Shown piece after piece: positions 46,207 through 57,392 of a stretch of 64,000 nt of DNA. The DNA comes from Charina bottae. Its lineage: Eukaryota > Chordata > Lepidosauria > Squamata > Charinaidae. Where the stretch lies: the NCBI GenBank assembly GCA_023362775.1, contig JALMGJ010000004.1, forward strand, positions 54,973,298 to 55,037,297, given 5' to 3'. A program made the translations under genes and the position numbers. The notes beneath the pieces were generated by a model, which saw nothing but the letters and a program-made list of their open reading frames with translations, did not search any database and was not told the DNA's origin. Numbering within the stretch: position 1 is the first letter of the stretch; each line of letters opens with the position of its first letter.

Positions 46207-48412
46207 TTTTTTTTTTTTTTAAATATTTTATTGGGTTTTGAATATACATAGTTAAAAGTTGGAAACGGAAAGAGAAACAGAAATACAAATCAAAGAAAGA
46301 AGAAAAAAAGGTGTAGTAAAGCAAAGAAAAAAAAGAAAAAAGATGAAACATAGAAAGTAGTCAGCTTCCGATTAATCTCTGGTCACAATACTTTACAAAA
46401 TTTGTCATACATGCTAGGTCTATACATGACATTAAAAAAACATTTCTTGTCTAATATATCAGTTTATATATGATTTAATCTTCAAATCCTCATATAGACT
46501 TTGCCCCTCCAGTATTTTCCAAATAGTCCATTATTAGTTTCTACTCTTAAAAAATTAATAGTTTAAATTTTCTTTTAATAAACATATCAATCTCTCATTT
46601 TCTGTCAATCCATCAATTCTAATAATAAAAAGTCCTTATAAATCAACCATTTATCTCTATTCCTTACTTCTATTCTATTCTATAAAATGCATCTTACATA
46701 CTAAATCTGTAAATCACATTAAAAAACATTTCTTATCTAATATATCAATTTATATATAATTTAATCTTCAAATCCTCTTATAAGCTCTGCCCCTCCAACA
46801 TTTTCCAAATAGCCCATTAATAGTTTCTAATCTTTAAAAGAGTAATAATTGAATTTTCTTTTAATAAACGTGTCAATTTATCCTTTTCTGCCAATCCATC
46901 AATTTTAACAATAAAAAGTCCTTATAGGTCAGCCATTTATCTCTATCCTTTACTTCTATTCTATTCTATGAAATGCTTCTTACGTTCTCCTGGTGCCTCC
47001 CTCATGTCTGTCTTATATTTCTCTAAAAATGTTTTAACTTTTAAAGTAAAAATTATCCTTAACTTTTGTTCTTTAAACACTTTCTGTTCTCTAAAAATTT
47101 TATCTATTTCCAAATCTAGGTCTTGTTCTTTTATCTCCAAGGGTTTATCTAATATAGAAACAGTCCTTTCTCCTACATCTTCATTCAACTGTTCTGGAAC
47201 TTGTCTCCGTCTCAAAATGCACTCCTTCTCTCTCATTTCTTTATTAAATGATGTCATCACTTCCAGAAGTTTTCTCATCTCTGACTGAAGAGGCTCCACC
47301 GACGCTCCAGGTGTTAATGCCATGATTGTCATAATGTAGATAGTTTCCCTGTAAGAGAGAAAAGGCAAGAAGGAAAAAAAGGAAAAAAAAAAAAAGGAGA
47401 GGAGAGGGGGAAGACAAAGACAAAGAACCTCTCTTCTTCTCCCCCTTTAATAATAGGAGAATAAAAAAACTTTTAAAAATAAAAATAGTCCTTTAAATGT
47501 AATTATCAGAATAGCAAAAAATCTAGTCCATTAAAATTGTATGTCCAAGCGTAAGAGCAAGTAAATAAAAGATAAAAAAAGAACAGAGAGGTTTTATTGT
47601 AGTCAAAATAATAACAAAAAAGATAAACAATCCCAAGGTTTCTCACGGCAGTTTATATCCACACAGTCCAACCATGAATAAGTCGTCTAATTTATATACA
47701 GAAGGAGTCCAAGGCATTCATAAAAATTCTATAAAGTGACTTATATAATTCAAAAAATATTCAAACACTTATGGAGAAAAGCAAAAAGAGTTCTTTCATA
47801 ATAAAAATCCCAAACAGGTAGAAGAAAGAATATCAAATCAGTAATTCATTTATCCATAAAAACTTTAAATCCAGACAAATTAGTCCCCAAAGGAAAAAAA
47901 AATACTTATAATTGCAATAAGGATGAAAGCAAACCAAGAGTAGAAATATTTAGAATCAAAAGAGAAAGTCACTCAGCTCACTCCAGGCAGAGTCAATTAT
48001 CTTTCCAAACCCACCGTTCAAACACTCCTCTGACAAGAAAGAAAAATAAAACACCAGCATCTATAAATCACAGTCCAGAAATAAATCCTAGTGCTTAATA
48101 AATCCAGTAATATTAAAAAAAAAAAAGTGCAACTAAAAGGCTGGATGAGGAGCTACTTAACTTATTTAGTTTCACGGTTTCTGCAGAGCTTTCATGTTAG
48201 TTCCAGTCGTCTGTTACCACTCAAATCTCTCTTCCCCTGTAGTGGGTATACAGGGGTCAGGATAGAGCAGCAGGTTCGACGACCCTTGTGATAAATCTTC
48301 TGCCCACCCTCTCTTCGAGGGTGATTTTTCAGCGATTTTCTCGCCGCAGACAGAAAACCGCGGAGCTATCAGCTCTTCGCTCCACTCAGTCCAGCACCCG
48401 GAAGCGAAAGTG
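46207..48412 (-). mobile_element. L1-type retrotransposon, internally deleted, inserted in BovB
   Basis: Perfect 16-bp duplications atctgatttcggtatt lie at 46191-46206 and 48413-48428. The minus-strand copy ends in an A-run (T-run at 46207-46220). Its 5' end (right side, 48412 downward) is GC-rich, like an L1 promoter leader. A 135-codon frame at 47368-46961 (EIDKIFREQKVFKEQK) may be an ORF1 remnant; the endonuclease-RT ORF is absent. At 2.2 kb with both ends present, it is an internally deleted copy, possibly moved in trans. It contains a 288-bp tandem duplication. Confidence 0.85.
46429..46990. repeat. 288-bp tandem duplication inside the L1 copy
   Basis: CATTAAAAAAACATTTCTTG at 46431 and CATTAAAAAACATTTCTTAT at 46719 start two similar units. 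Both run through CTTCAAATCCTC, GCCCCTCCA, TTTTCCAAATAG, CAATCCATCAATT, AAAAAGTCCTTATA and TTCTATTCTATTCTAT. The units differ at many positions, so the duplication predates this insertion. Confidence 0.8.
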
Positions 48413-49137
48413 ATCTGATTTCGGTATTGACCATCTGGTGATGTCCATGTTATATATTTTTATATATATATAAAATATATATAAACATTTAGTTATTTAT
48501 GTAACTAAACAGTTATGCCATCTTGGAAGCTCTCATATATAGTATGCAAGGAAAAAAAACTGGTTGATGAACTAGGAAAAATTTATAATCTTAACTCAGT
48601 CCTTTGGGAGAAATTTGCATGCAACAGGATTTTGTCCACATCCAATAAGGGAATTTTGGAATAGCAGCATATTCAGATTTATTTTGAATCATGCTGGATA
48701 AATAGGGCTAAAAGACCTCTTACTACTGGAAAATGTCTCAATTACTGAATGCAAGGTAATACCCCCATCTCTCTTTTCCTCACATACAGCCATATACTTT
48801 CAGGAGGAAGTTTGAAGTGCAGAATTTAGAAACATTTCAACAATAACACATTCACTGTCCCTTCTCCTTTGCCCTCTTATTCACTTCCGCAGAACATAAC
48901 CTTTCTTTCACATCTGTTACTGCATGCTGGCAGAAAGATATGCATTTCCTTCCACATCTTCTACAGTGACAATGTGGAAGTCAGTAAGTGGTCTCTGTTA
49001 CAAGTAAAACAAATATTGAAAACAGTATTTTCAGGAGTACCTTGGGCTTACAGCTATAAAGTTATTGTTTCACATAAAAGTAAATGTTACAAAATAGAAG
49101 AGCTAGTGTTGCCTTCATTTAAGACAAGTGCCTTTCA

Positions 49138-49245
49138 AATGTTTGGGCTACAGCTCCCCCAAGATCGACTACTAGCCATGCTGGCTGAAGTTTATAGGAG
49201 CGGTACTGCAAAATTTCTAGAAGACACTAGATTGCTTATCGTTAT
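49138..49245. repeat. DNA transposon relic (reptile-type short element)
   Basis: GTTTGGGCTACAGCTCCC, CTAGCCATGCTGGCTGAAG and TTTATAGGAGC form the pattern of a common non-autonomous element. The frame at 48869-49282 across it is spurious. Confidence 0.45.
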
Positions 49246-49699
49246 TACAAGATATAAGATAAATAAAAACCCTTTTTTCTAGTTTATGTTGTAATATCTT
49301 CTGCCAATACAATATTTTGTATTCATAAGTAACATTTCTTCTGTTCTTGAAGTGTTATGCTAAGGAACATCTGGACTTGTTTACTTATACTGCATCTTTT
49401 ATAATATCATAAAAAAGACAAACCAATAACCAAATCTATCTCATTAAAGCATTATTTTTTATAAAAGCAAAATGTATTAGGGTTTTCAATGCATCAGAAA
49501 AATATGTGTGGTACACACTTGGTTATCAACATTGAGCAAAAGAATATGAGGTTGAAGCTATCTGATTTTAAAGTATATTTTTATTATAATACTATATTAC
49601 ATTTGCAGTGTAAAGAAACATTTGCCCAAGAAGTTTTAAGTATAAAGAATCTTTGTCCCACAAAGTATATACTTCTGACATTACCCTCATCATCTAGGA

Positions 49700-49995
49700 C
49701 AGGGGTCCCCAACCTGTGGGCCACGGCCCACTAGTGGGCTGCGGCCTGTTAGGAAGTGGGCCGCGGGGCTCCCTCCTGCAAACCTTGCCCCCCAGTGCAT
49801 GTGATTACCCCGCCCCCGGTGTGTGCGATTGGCTCCCGCCTGCAAACCCGCCCCGAGTGCGCACAATTAGCTCCCGCCTGCAAACCCCGCCCCACGGTGC
49901 ATGCGATTGGCTCCCGCCTGCAAAAAAAAAACCAGTCTGTGGAAAAATTTTCTTCCACGACCGGTCCCTGGTGCCAGAAAGGTTGGGGACCACTG
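49700..49995. mobile_element. hAT miniature element, family C
   Basis: Starts CAGGGGTCCCCAACCTGTGG, ends GGTTGGGGACCACTG; perfect 8-bp duplications atctagga (49692-49699 and 49996-50003). The interior has three to four near-tandem copies of a roughly 38-bp module, GCGATTGGCTCCCGCCTGCA plus AACCCCGCCCC. No transposase. Confidence 0.93.
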
Positions 49996-50003
49996 ATCTA
50001 GGA

Positions 50004-51343
50004 AATGTGGAGTAGTTACATTTTCAGACAAACAAGATTAAGAAAAAAATGGTTGGCTGATAGGCAAAGATAGGTTGATTAATACAGTCTTATCACAGTC
50101 TGATACTCATCAGGTAAGAACACATATTTCTTTCACAAGTTTTCAGTTTAAAACACATTACTAAAGTTTTGGCCACATGGAAGAAAATAACTTCAGTAAA
50201 AACAGAGACTTCCAGCTTAGAAAGAGCCTGTCCTTACATACACGATTATGGTTCTATTGGCAAAGCTTTATACACATGTCAGGATAACATCAAGTCTTTT
50301 GATCAACTCAGAAGCCAAAATATTCAAATGATTCTATTTAGGGATTTAAAACTCTGCAACCATTATAATTTTATGTCAATTATTCTAGTTCTTTCAATCA
50401 AACATTTTGCTTTCTTTCAATTACTATGACCTTGTTCCTATGGAAACTTATTTGAGAACTGCATTATAATAAAAAGATTTTGGAAAGGTTTTATCATTAT
50501 TAACATTAGAAAGAGGAGTGACTATAAAATAAAGGGTGTTTATGACTTTTGAATACAAAATTTCATTGGCCAAATTATATTTAACAGAGTTAAAAGGCCT
50601 TCTCCATTTCAAGGTGTTTCTTTCCATACACTTTAAACAAAATGAGAACTACAGCAGCATTGTAATAATTAAACAAGCAACTACAAAGAAACTAACAGGT
50701 TTTGTTTTCCTCATCAGGGCATAGTTTTAAAAAGTCTAGAACCTATTGAGGTCTGATGCCTGAAAATATCTGCCTACAAAGAATTACCTCAAAAAGAAAA
50801 AATAAATCCTTAATCATCTCAATATTCAATAAAAGAGTAAGAGGAAATGTTGGGACCAAGATCATTTCAGAAGTGCCAGCTTTGGTCAATGAAAAAGACT
50901 GGAAGGACTACAAAAGACATTACTGTCTTTTATAAATGAAAAGGAGATACCAGCTGGGCTCTCAATTACCAATCATTATCCCTGTAAATGAGGCTCTTCT
51001 TTTCTCACGAATGAAGACTGCAGTGCTAGAATCCAGCTACTGATTTCAAGAGGAGAGTGAAATGACAAGATGGCTACAAGCCCATAATCCAAGATGGATC
51101 ATCAAAACACTTGAAACACTCAAAGTTGTAGTGCTTTCATCCATTTAATCCTTTCTTCAGTAATATGAAACACCGTTACTCAATGGATACGGTGAAAGTT
51201 TATTAGGATAATTAAAAAAACCTATTCCAATTGAAAACTTAAAACAAACAAAAGAAAACAATGATTTGCCATATTTTAAATATAAGTTTTAGGAATTTTG
51301 AAGCCAAACTTAGATCAGTTTGTCTTAAACTGTTTCTGTAGAG
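50004..51343. other. Intron 2 DNA, nothing recognised
   Basis: AT-rich; no supported exon, RNA or transposon. Confidence 0.4.
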
Positions 51344-51658
51344 CAGGGCTTTCCAAACTTTTGCCATTGGCGACACACCAACGGCCAGTGCGCAAAACCC
51401 CGGAAGTGCCGGTGGCAGCGCTTCCAGGTTGCCGCCGCCGCACTTTTGGGTTTTTGTGTGCTGTGGCAGCAGCAGCGGCATCCTGGTGTGTCACGCGACA
51501 AGCCAGAAGCGCTGATGGCCCGCCGTTGCTGCTGCTGCACGCGCTGCCGCATGCGACGGCGGCGGTGCACCATCAGCGCTTCCAGGTTGTTGCATGACAC
51601 ACTTGGGGCCCCCAGGCGACACAGTACTGTGTCGCGACACACAGCTTGGAAAGCCCTG
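51344..51658. mobile_element. hAT miniature element, family A, copy 5
   Basis: Starts CAGGGCTTTCCAAACTTTTG, ends CAGCTTGGAAAGCCCTG; 8-bp flanks ctgtagag and ctgtagat (51336-51343, 51659-51666), 7 of 8 identical. Contains CTGCTGCTGC/GCAGCAGCA runs and the GCGACACACCAAC module. Confidence 0.9.
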
Positions 51659-51833
51659 CTGTAGATTCTCAACTAACGATTTAAGTATTCAAACATTCCA
51701 CAATTCAAAAAATTTTGTATTGTTTCCATAAAAGGGTTGCATCCAACATAATAATAAGTAGGATCATTAGTTAATTATTAATTATTATTAGCAACAAGCT
51801 CTTAAACAGAATGTTAGAAATTACAATCTAATC

Positions 51834-52095
51834 CAGAGCTTTCCAAACTGTGTGTCGCGACACAAAAGTGTGTCACCACACACAGTCTGGTGTGTCGCCA
51901 CACAACCCGGAAGCGCTGATCATCATTAGCGCTTCCGGGTTTTCCCGCGGCGACACACCAACTGCAGCGCGCAAAACCCAAAAGCAGCAGCAGCGCTTCC
52001 GGGTTTTTGCGCGCTGCCGCACTTCCGGGTTTTCCCGCGGCGACACACCAACGCCGGTTGGTGTGTCGCCGCGGGAAAAACTTTGGAAAGCCCTG
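51834..52095. mobile_element. hAT miniature element, family A, copy 6
   Basis: Starts CAGAGCTTTCCAAACTGTG, ends CTTTGGAAAGCCCTG; perfect 8-bp duplications atctaatc (51826-51833 and 52096-52103). It lies 175 bp from copy 5 and in the opposite orientation to copy 2. Confidence 0.93.
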
Positions 52096-52103
52096 ATCTA
52101 ATC

Positions 52104-53342
52104 CCTCGATGGTCACGCAGTACCTTGCAGGCTATAGGCAGCTCCTAAAATTGTACTGCAACATTATTTGACAAATTACTCAGTTATTATGCTGTAATTT
52201 GAAAGAACCAGTAGAATTTGCATGTTAAACCTCTGGTAGACTGAACACATTCACTTTACTAAAAGAGAAAAAAAGAAAAGAAAAGTTCAGCCCTTCAATT
52301 TGTAAGAATCTCTGTTACGTTACTCTTGCCCTGGACAGCCAAAAAAATAAAAACAAACAAAAATTTTTTAAATGCAACCTCTGTCAACAAAACAGGACAT
52401 AAATATAAGTTGTTTAGAAATAATTAAATATGAAACTATAATTATGATCAAAACAGTAATAAGCATAGATTTCAAATCTAATTTAAGTACTGATGACTGA
52501 AAAACTAAAATGAATAGACTGGTTAAGAAAACACGATCTACTCTGTAAATTCCACTGCTGACTAAAAGAAAAGTATGTATTTTCACAAGTTGCATGAACT
52601 AGAAATAATGTGGTAAATGTATATTCTTTTTTAAAACAGGCTACAGCTATTCCATCATGAGGCAAGCATCTCCTCTACCTTAGCTTTAAGTTATGAATTA
52701 AACACCAGTTATCTCTTCATGTCTTAGTGCACCACTGCCTCACCGCAGAGTTGTTAGATTGAGGCTTACTGCAGTTCCCATTTTGGAGAGCTACACAACT
52801 GCCTCCAAACCAACCAGCCGTCTATTGTCTACTCTAGTGCCTTGAGGTATCCTCAAAACAGGTGCTGGAACAGTCAGGCACTCCAAAGAATGCTATCTGA
52901 CAGTGTGTCTGAAATACCTTGCTGCCAAAGAAGCCTCCATGCAAGATTCTGTGGAAGAAGCTGCCTATGAGGCAGTGGTACAACTGTCTTCCATTGCCAC
53001 CTGACTAAGGTTGCTTAGAGTAAACAGTATCAAGCAAATGCTTTGAGGGATATGATGGTGATGGCAGGACAGGTATGAGCAGCTTCTGCTTCTGGCTCAT
53101 CTGGAGGTTACTCGTTTGGGAATGGCTGGCATGAACTTCACATTTCAGTAACCTAATTTTTTTTATAAATGAAGATATTAAATTGATGCTACCTTTAGTT
53201 CATTCCTGAGCATGTGATTAACTCCTGTATGTGAACATTTCACAACAGTGCTCCTAAAGCCCCATGCTGGGAGCAATGAATAGCAAACTAACTCTTTCTT
53301 TCCCAGCATGCCTCTCCAGACTTAATTCCTATTTACACAATA
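52104..53342. other. Intron 2 DNA with an unassigned GC-richer stretch
   Basis: 52630-53130 is richer in GC than its surroundings and low in stops over short runs, but no domain or repeat family could be recognised. It may be an old transposon coding relic. Confidence 0.35.
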
Positions 53343-53680
53343 AAAAAAAAAAAGGTAAAGGTTCCCCCCGCACAGTTGTGCAGTCGTGTCCGACTCTAGG
53401 GGCCGGTGCTCATCTCCGTTTGTTAGCCGAAGAGCCAGCGTTGTCCGAAGACGCTTCCACAGTCATGTGGCCGCATGACACGCGTGGAACGCTGTTACCA
53501 TCCCACCGAAGTGGTACCTATTCATCTACTTGCATTAGCATGCTTTCGAATTGCTAGGTTGGCAAGAGCTAGGGCAGTGCAGGAGCTCACTCTGCACGCA
53601 GGGCTAGGGATTCGAACCTCCGAACTTGCGATCTTCCGATCGACAAGCCTGGTGTCTTACCCGCTGAGCTACCACGCCCC
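53343..53680 (-). repeat. tRNA-headed SINE, family 2, copy 3
   Basis: Reverse complement of the copy at 12674 with 12-bp duplications atttacacaata at 53331-53342 and 53681-53692. The A-run at its left is interrupted by the GGTAAAGGTTCCCC end. Both promoter boxes are readable. Confidence 0.9.
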
Positions 53681-53692
53681 ATTTACACAATA

Positions 53693-56600
53693 GGTTCCCA
53701 CTAAGAGTTAGGCTGTTACTTTGTCATTCAACTATAAGGTTTGTCAACCCCAGGTAGTTATCTGATTTGCTGGCTAGATATCTGCTATTAGATACAAAAC
53801 ATCACAAGATTGGGAAAAGTAGTCTTCCTTAAGAGGTTATTGTTTACTTATCTCTATATTCGTAAAACTATAAGACTAGTGCTCTAAAGGAAGAGAACTC
53901 AGGGAAGTTTACCAAAAACATACAAGCAGAAAGCCAAGATAATATTTCTCGAATCATATATTCTGTAATAAATTGTCTTATGTTTTCAAGATATACATAA
54001 TATTTGGGTTCAGTTCTGTATTTCTTGACTTTGGACAGGAATATCCACAATGCCTCCTTGGAATTTTTCCTAGAGCTGAGTTGAGAGGAAGGGACAGGCG
54101 AGACTGAGACGTGCTGGTTCTTCTAGAACGGTTAAACCAAGTCTCCTTCTAGTCAATAATAGATATAATCTCAAATCTTGGAAAGTGCTTTCACACTGTT
54201 GTTTTTAATTAATAAAAAAGCTTATATGAGTAAACTATGGATAGATAGAACCATAGATAGGAAGAGAATCCAAGAAGAGGAAGGACATTGGGCCCATATA
54301 AATGATACAGGGATTAGTTAAGGTACGTGCAGGGCTGGCTCTAGACATTCTGGTGCCCTAGGCAAAGTCATATTCTGGTGCCCCCTATGGTTTGGCTCCT
54401 GTTCCAATTTTGTTAGGAATTTCAAAAAGGCACCCTCTTGTTTCTTTTTTTTCCCTTCAGATATTTGAGCTTTACACTTATGATTTTCATCCCCAGACAT
54501 TTTTTTTCTTTTCTTGGACATTTGCACCATATTTACACTTCAAAATTATATTTAACCCTCGAGTGGGCACGCTGGCTCACGGAGTGTGCCATTACTCTCA
54601 CTCAGAGAGCGATGCTAAGGGAATTGCAGAAAAGCATAAGGCGAAGCCTTGTTTTCCATTCAAATACTAACTGGGAACCTAAAGGATCTTAAACCAGAAG
54701 TTGCCCAGAAGTTGTGGGGAAAAATAGACTCAATGCTTACAAAATGGGTATCTCTGCCATTAGAATCAAATGCTTCCACTCCATTAACTTCAACCCTTAC
54801 AATAGTCAAGCTAAACAATTACACAGTCCAGATACACTTTTTAGAATTCTCTGAGCAGTTTGACTCAAAACATATACATTTCCCATTTGACTACAGACTT
54901 AGCTCAACGTTGTGACTAAGCCCAACTTTCAAAACTCTGTCTGAGGCATGCTACATATGCTACAATTCAATGTGACTACTACATAATATATCAAAATGCC
55001 TGCTGTTGCATAAATTTCTCATTTATGATCATAACCACAGAATGTTGTTAGCAAATTTCTCTCCCTGCAAAAGTAACAGTCTAAAGAGCATTTTGCTGAA
55101 GAAATTCTAGCCCAAAACTGGCTTTATCACTTTTTAGGAAGTGACCAATCCCAATTTGTGGAGAGTAATACCTTTAGTTATGTTGCAGATCATGAAAAAC
55201 CACCCAAACAAGACAGGACTTAAGTCCAAAATAAAGCATGCAACAAAATAGTATTTGAAATACACTGAAAAATGCATACATGCAGCATTCCAATAAAAAT
55301 GAAAAATAGGAATAATAAGTCCCCAAGGAAATGTGTATTTTGCCTTAATTGAGAAAAACCAAGCTTTCATTGGTTCAGAAACAACTGTTTCTCCTTCTGT
55401 TTCCCACATTCATCTCTCCCTGGAGAATTATGTATAACAGTTATGAATTTAAATAATTACTTAATATATTGTACTTATTGTAATCTACATGCTAAGAAAA
55501 TTATGGCAAATCAGATGAAGCTAAAAAGAGAATAGTAAACTTCAACAAGACTTTTAACTGTTTTCAAATGCATTACTGAAACACATTAAAATATATTTAA
55601 ATGTAAAAGAAAGCAGTAGTGAAATTATTTTATCAATGACACATATTAGTAAATTCACTGCAAATCCACATTATTCTCACTACATTTTCCCATTTCCACA
55701 CAACCAGTCTTTACAAGATGATAGAAACAGTAATGTTCATACAATGAAGAGTTAATTTGAAATTCAGAATTTTTTTTAAAAAAACGTTGAGATTTCTAGA
55801 GTAACAGATACAGTATGTTAGTTTACAACAAAAACCAGGACCCTGTGATTCTCCTAGGACCATCAGGCTTAATATGACATATGTATAGAATCCCCAATAT
55901 AAGTGGAAGGAAACAGGGCACTGTCTCCTTCTAGTAAGTTGGTGTTTTGATTGGCCACTATTTTGTGAAAAGGCAAACCTGTGGAACCCACTGAAAATAC
56001 TCTTGACATAAACTAATGAAGAGGGATACAGCCCTTGAAAGTGTTTACCTTTCTAGATTTGTTACTCATTTTTTATGATACAAGATAAGCAACATTTTAC
56101 TTGTTCTTCAATTTTATTTTCTCTATACATGTTGAAGAAACAAAGCAGGTATGTCTTACTGTATTTATACCACAATTGAAAACAGTAACACTACAGACCC
56201 ATTTAGATTTCTGGAATCATCTTCAGTCCTCTAAGAAATATTCTCAGGAAGCTTAGACGGTCTGTAACATTCAAGAAAGGATAAGGAATATCAAAATAGA
56301 ACATAAACCTAAGCAAGTACAGGATACACGGAAGTTACATAGTTATATTCCATAGGCTACAATGGGAATTGTACTTTTTTCTAAGACAAGCTTAGAAAAA
56401 GCTTTTTTCATCTACAAGCTGGAAGATGATAAAAATCTAAGAACTGTAACAAGTTGGGAGCATTCTGTCTACCTATTCAAGAATAATAGTTCTATTTCTC
56501 TGTCTATCAGAATCCACCCTGCCATATATAACTCATCAAAAACAGAAATCTCTGCACTCTTAAATAAATAATAAATGAATTACTTTTGTATGACTAGCTA

Positions 56601-57384
56601 GCTGTAAAAAAAGGAAGCTGCAGTCAAAGTTATTATATTAAGCCATAATGTAATTGGTTTGTTTCTGTAATGTGTGAGCTCATCAAAAGACTTGATTTAG
56701 GGATTAGTGTTATATATCAAGTAGGTCACATTATACTTGAACATAACATAATTAAGCACAATGTGTGAAACCAGTTAATACCTACAGTGCAGTTTCCTTT
56801 AATACATTATTTCTTGATTTCTTACAAGCATTTTCTTTTTTAAGATACATATGACTTTATTTTGTTTGCTAGCAATTTATAAATACACTACCTTGCCTTA
56901 CTGAGTAGTACACTGCTGCACTGAGTAGTTGCTTAGATTCCAATGCCCCCGTGTACTTTCCAAACACTAAATACTGTAAGCCTGATTACTGTAAGCAGTG
57001 GAATACTGAGGCCCATTAAATTGGATATCAATGCAAATGATATATTTGTGAATACAACAAAAGAAGGTACCCTAATCTTGGTCACAAAGACTAACTTTAT
57101 TTTGTTTCTAGCAGTTTCTTTCTTACAGCTTTTCTTCCTGGACTGTGGAAAAATCTAGATGCCAGCATTTCATTTCTAGATTTCTTAAGACTTAATGCAC
57201 AAATGATCTTTAATGCCAAGCACAGGCACCAGCTATCAATAGTAAGTATATTTGTGTAGAGAGACATATAAATACTGTGCCCTACAACAGCATTCATCAC
57301 TATGATGCCCACCAGAGGAGCCGAGTTCCAGTTTGGGGAAGAATATCCTACATACTAAGTAGCTACCACTCTGATGCTTAAATC
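53693..57384. other. Intron 2 DNA; possible old hAT end near 54330
   Basis: Mostly unremarkable AT-rich intron. CAGGGCTGGCTCTAGACATT at about 54332, followed by GTGCCCTAGGCAAAG, looks like the left end of a hAT-like element; no right end or duplication found. Confidence 0.35.
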
Positions 57385-57392
57385 TACTAGGC

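Larger units (their letters stand above)
46047..48455 (-). mobile_element. BovB fragment split by an L1 insertion
   Basis: 46047-46206 and 48413-48455 together match, in reverse, positions about 2546-2735 of the BovB at 2.0-4.8 kb (end of the endonuclease domain, including the SDHELL region). The L1-type insertion at 46207-48412 separates them. Confidence 0.9.

Noticed and set aside
48869..49282. 137-codon frame starting MPSYSLPQN
   Set aside because: It crosses a DNA transposon relic, has no recognisable domain, and lies in an intron on the strand opposite to the gene.
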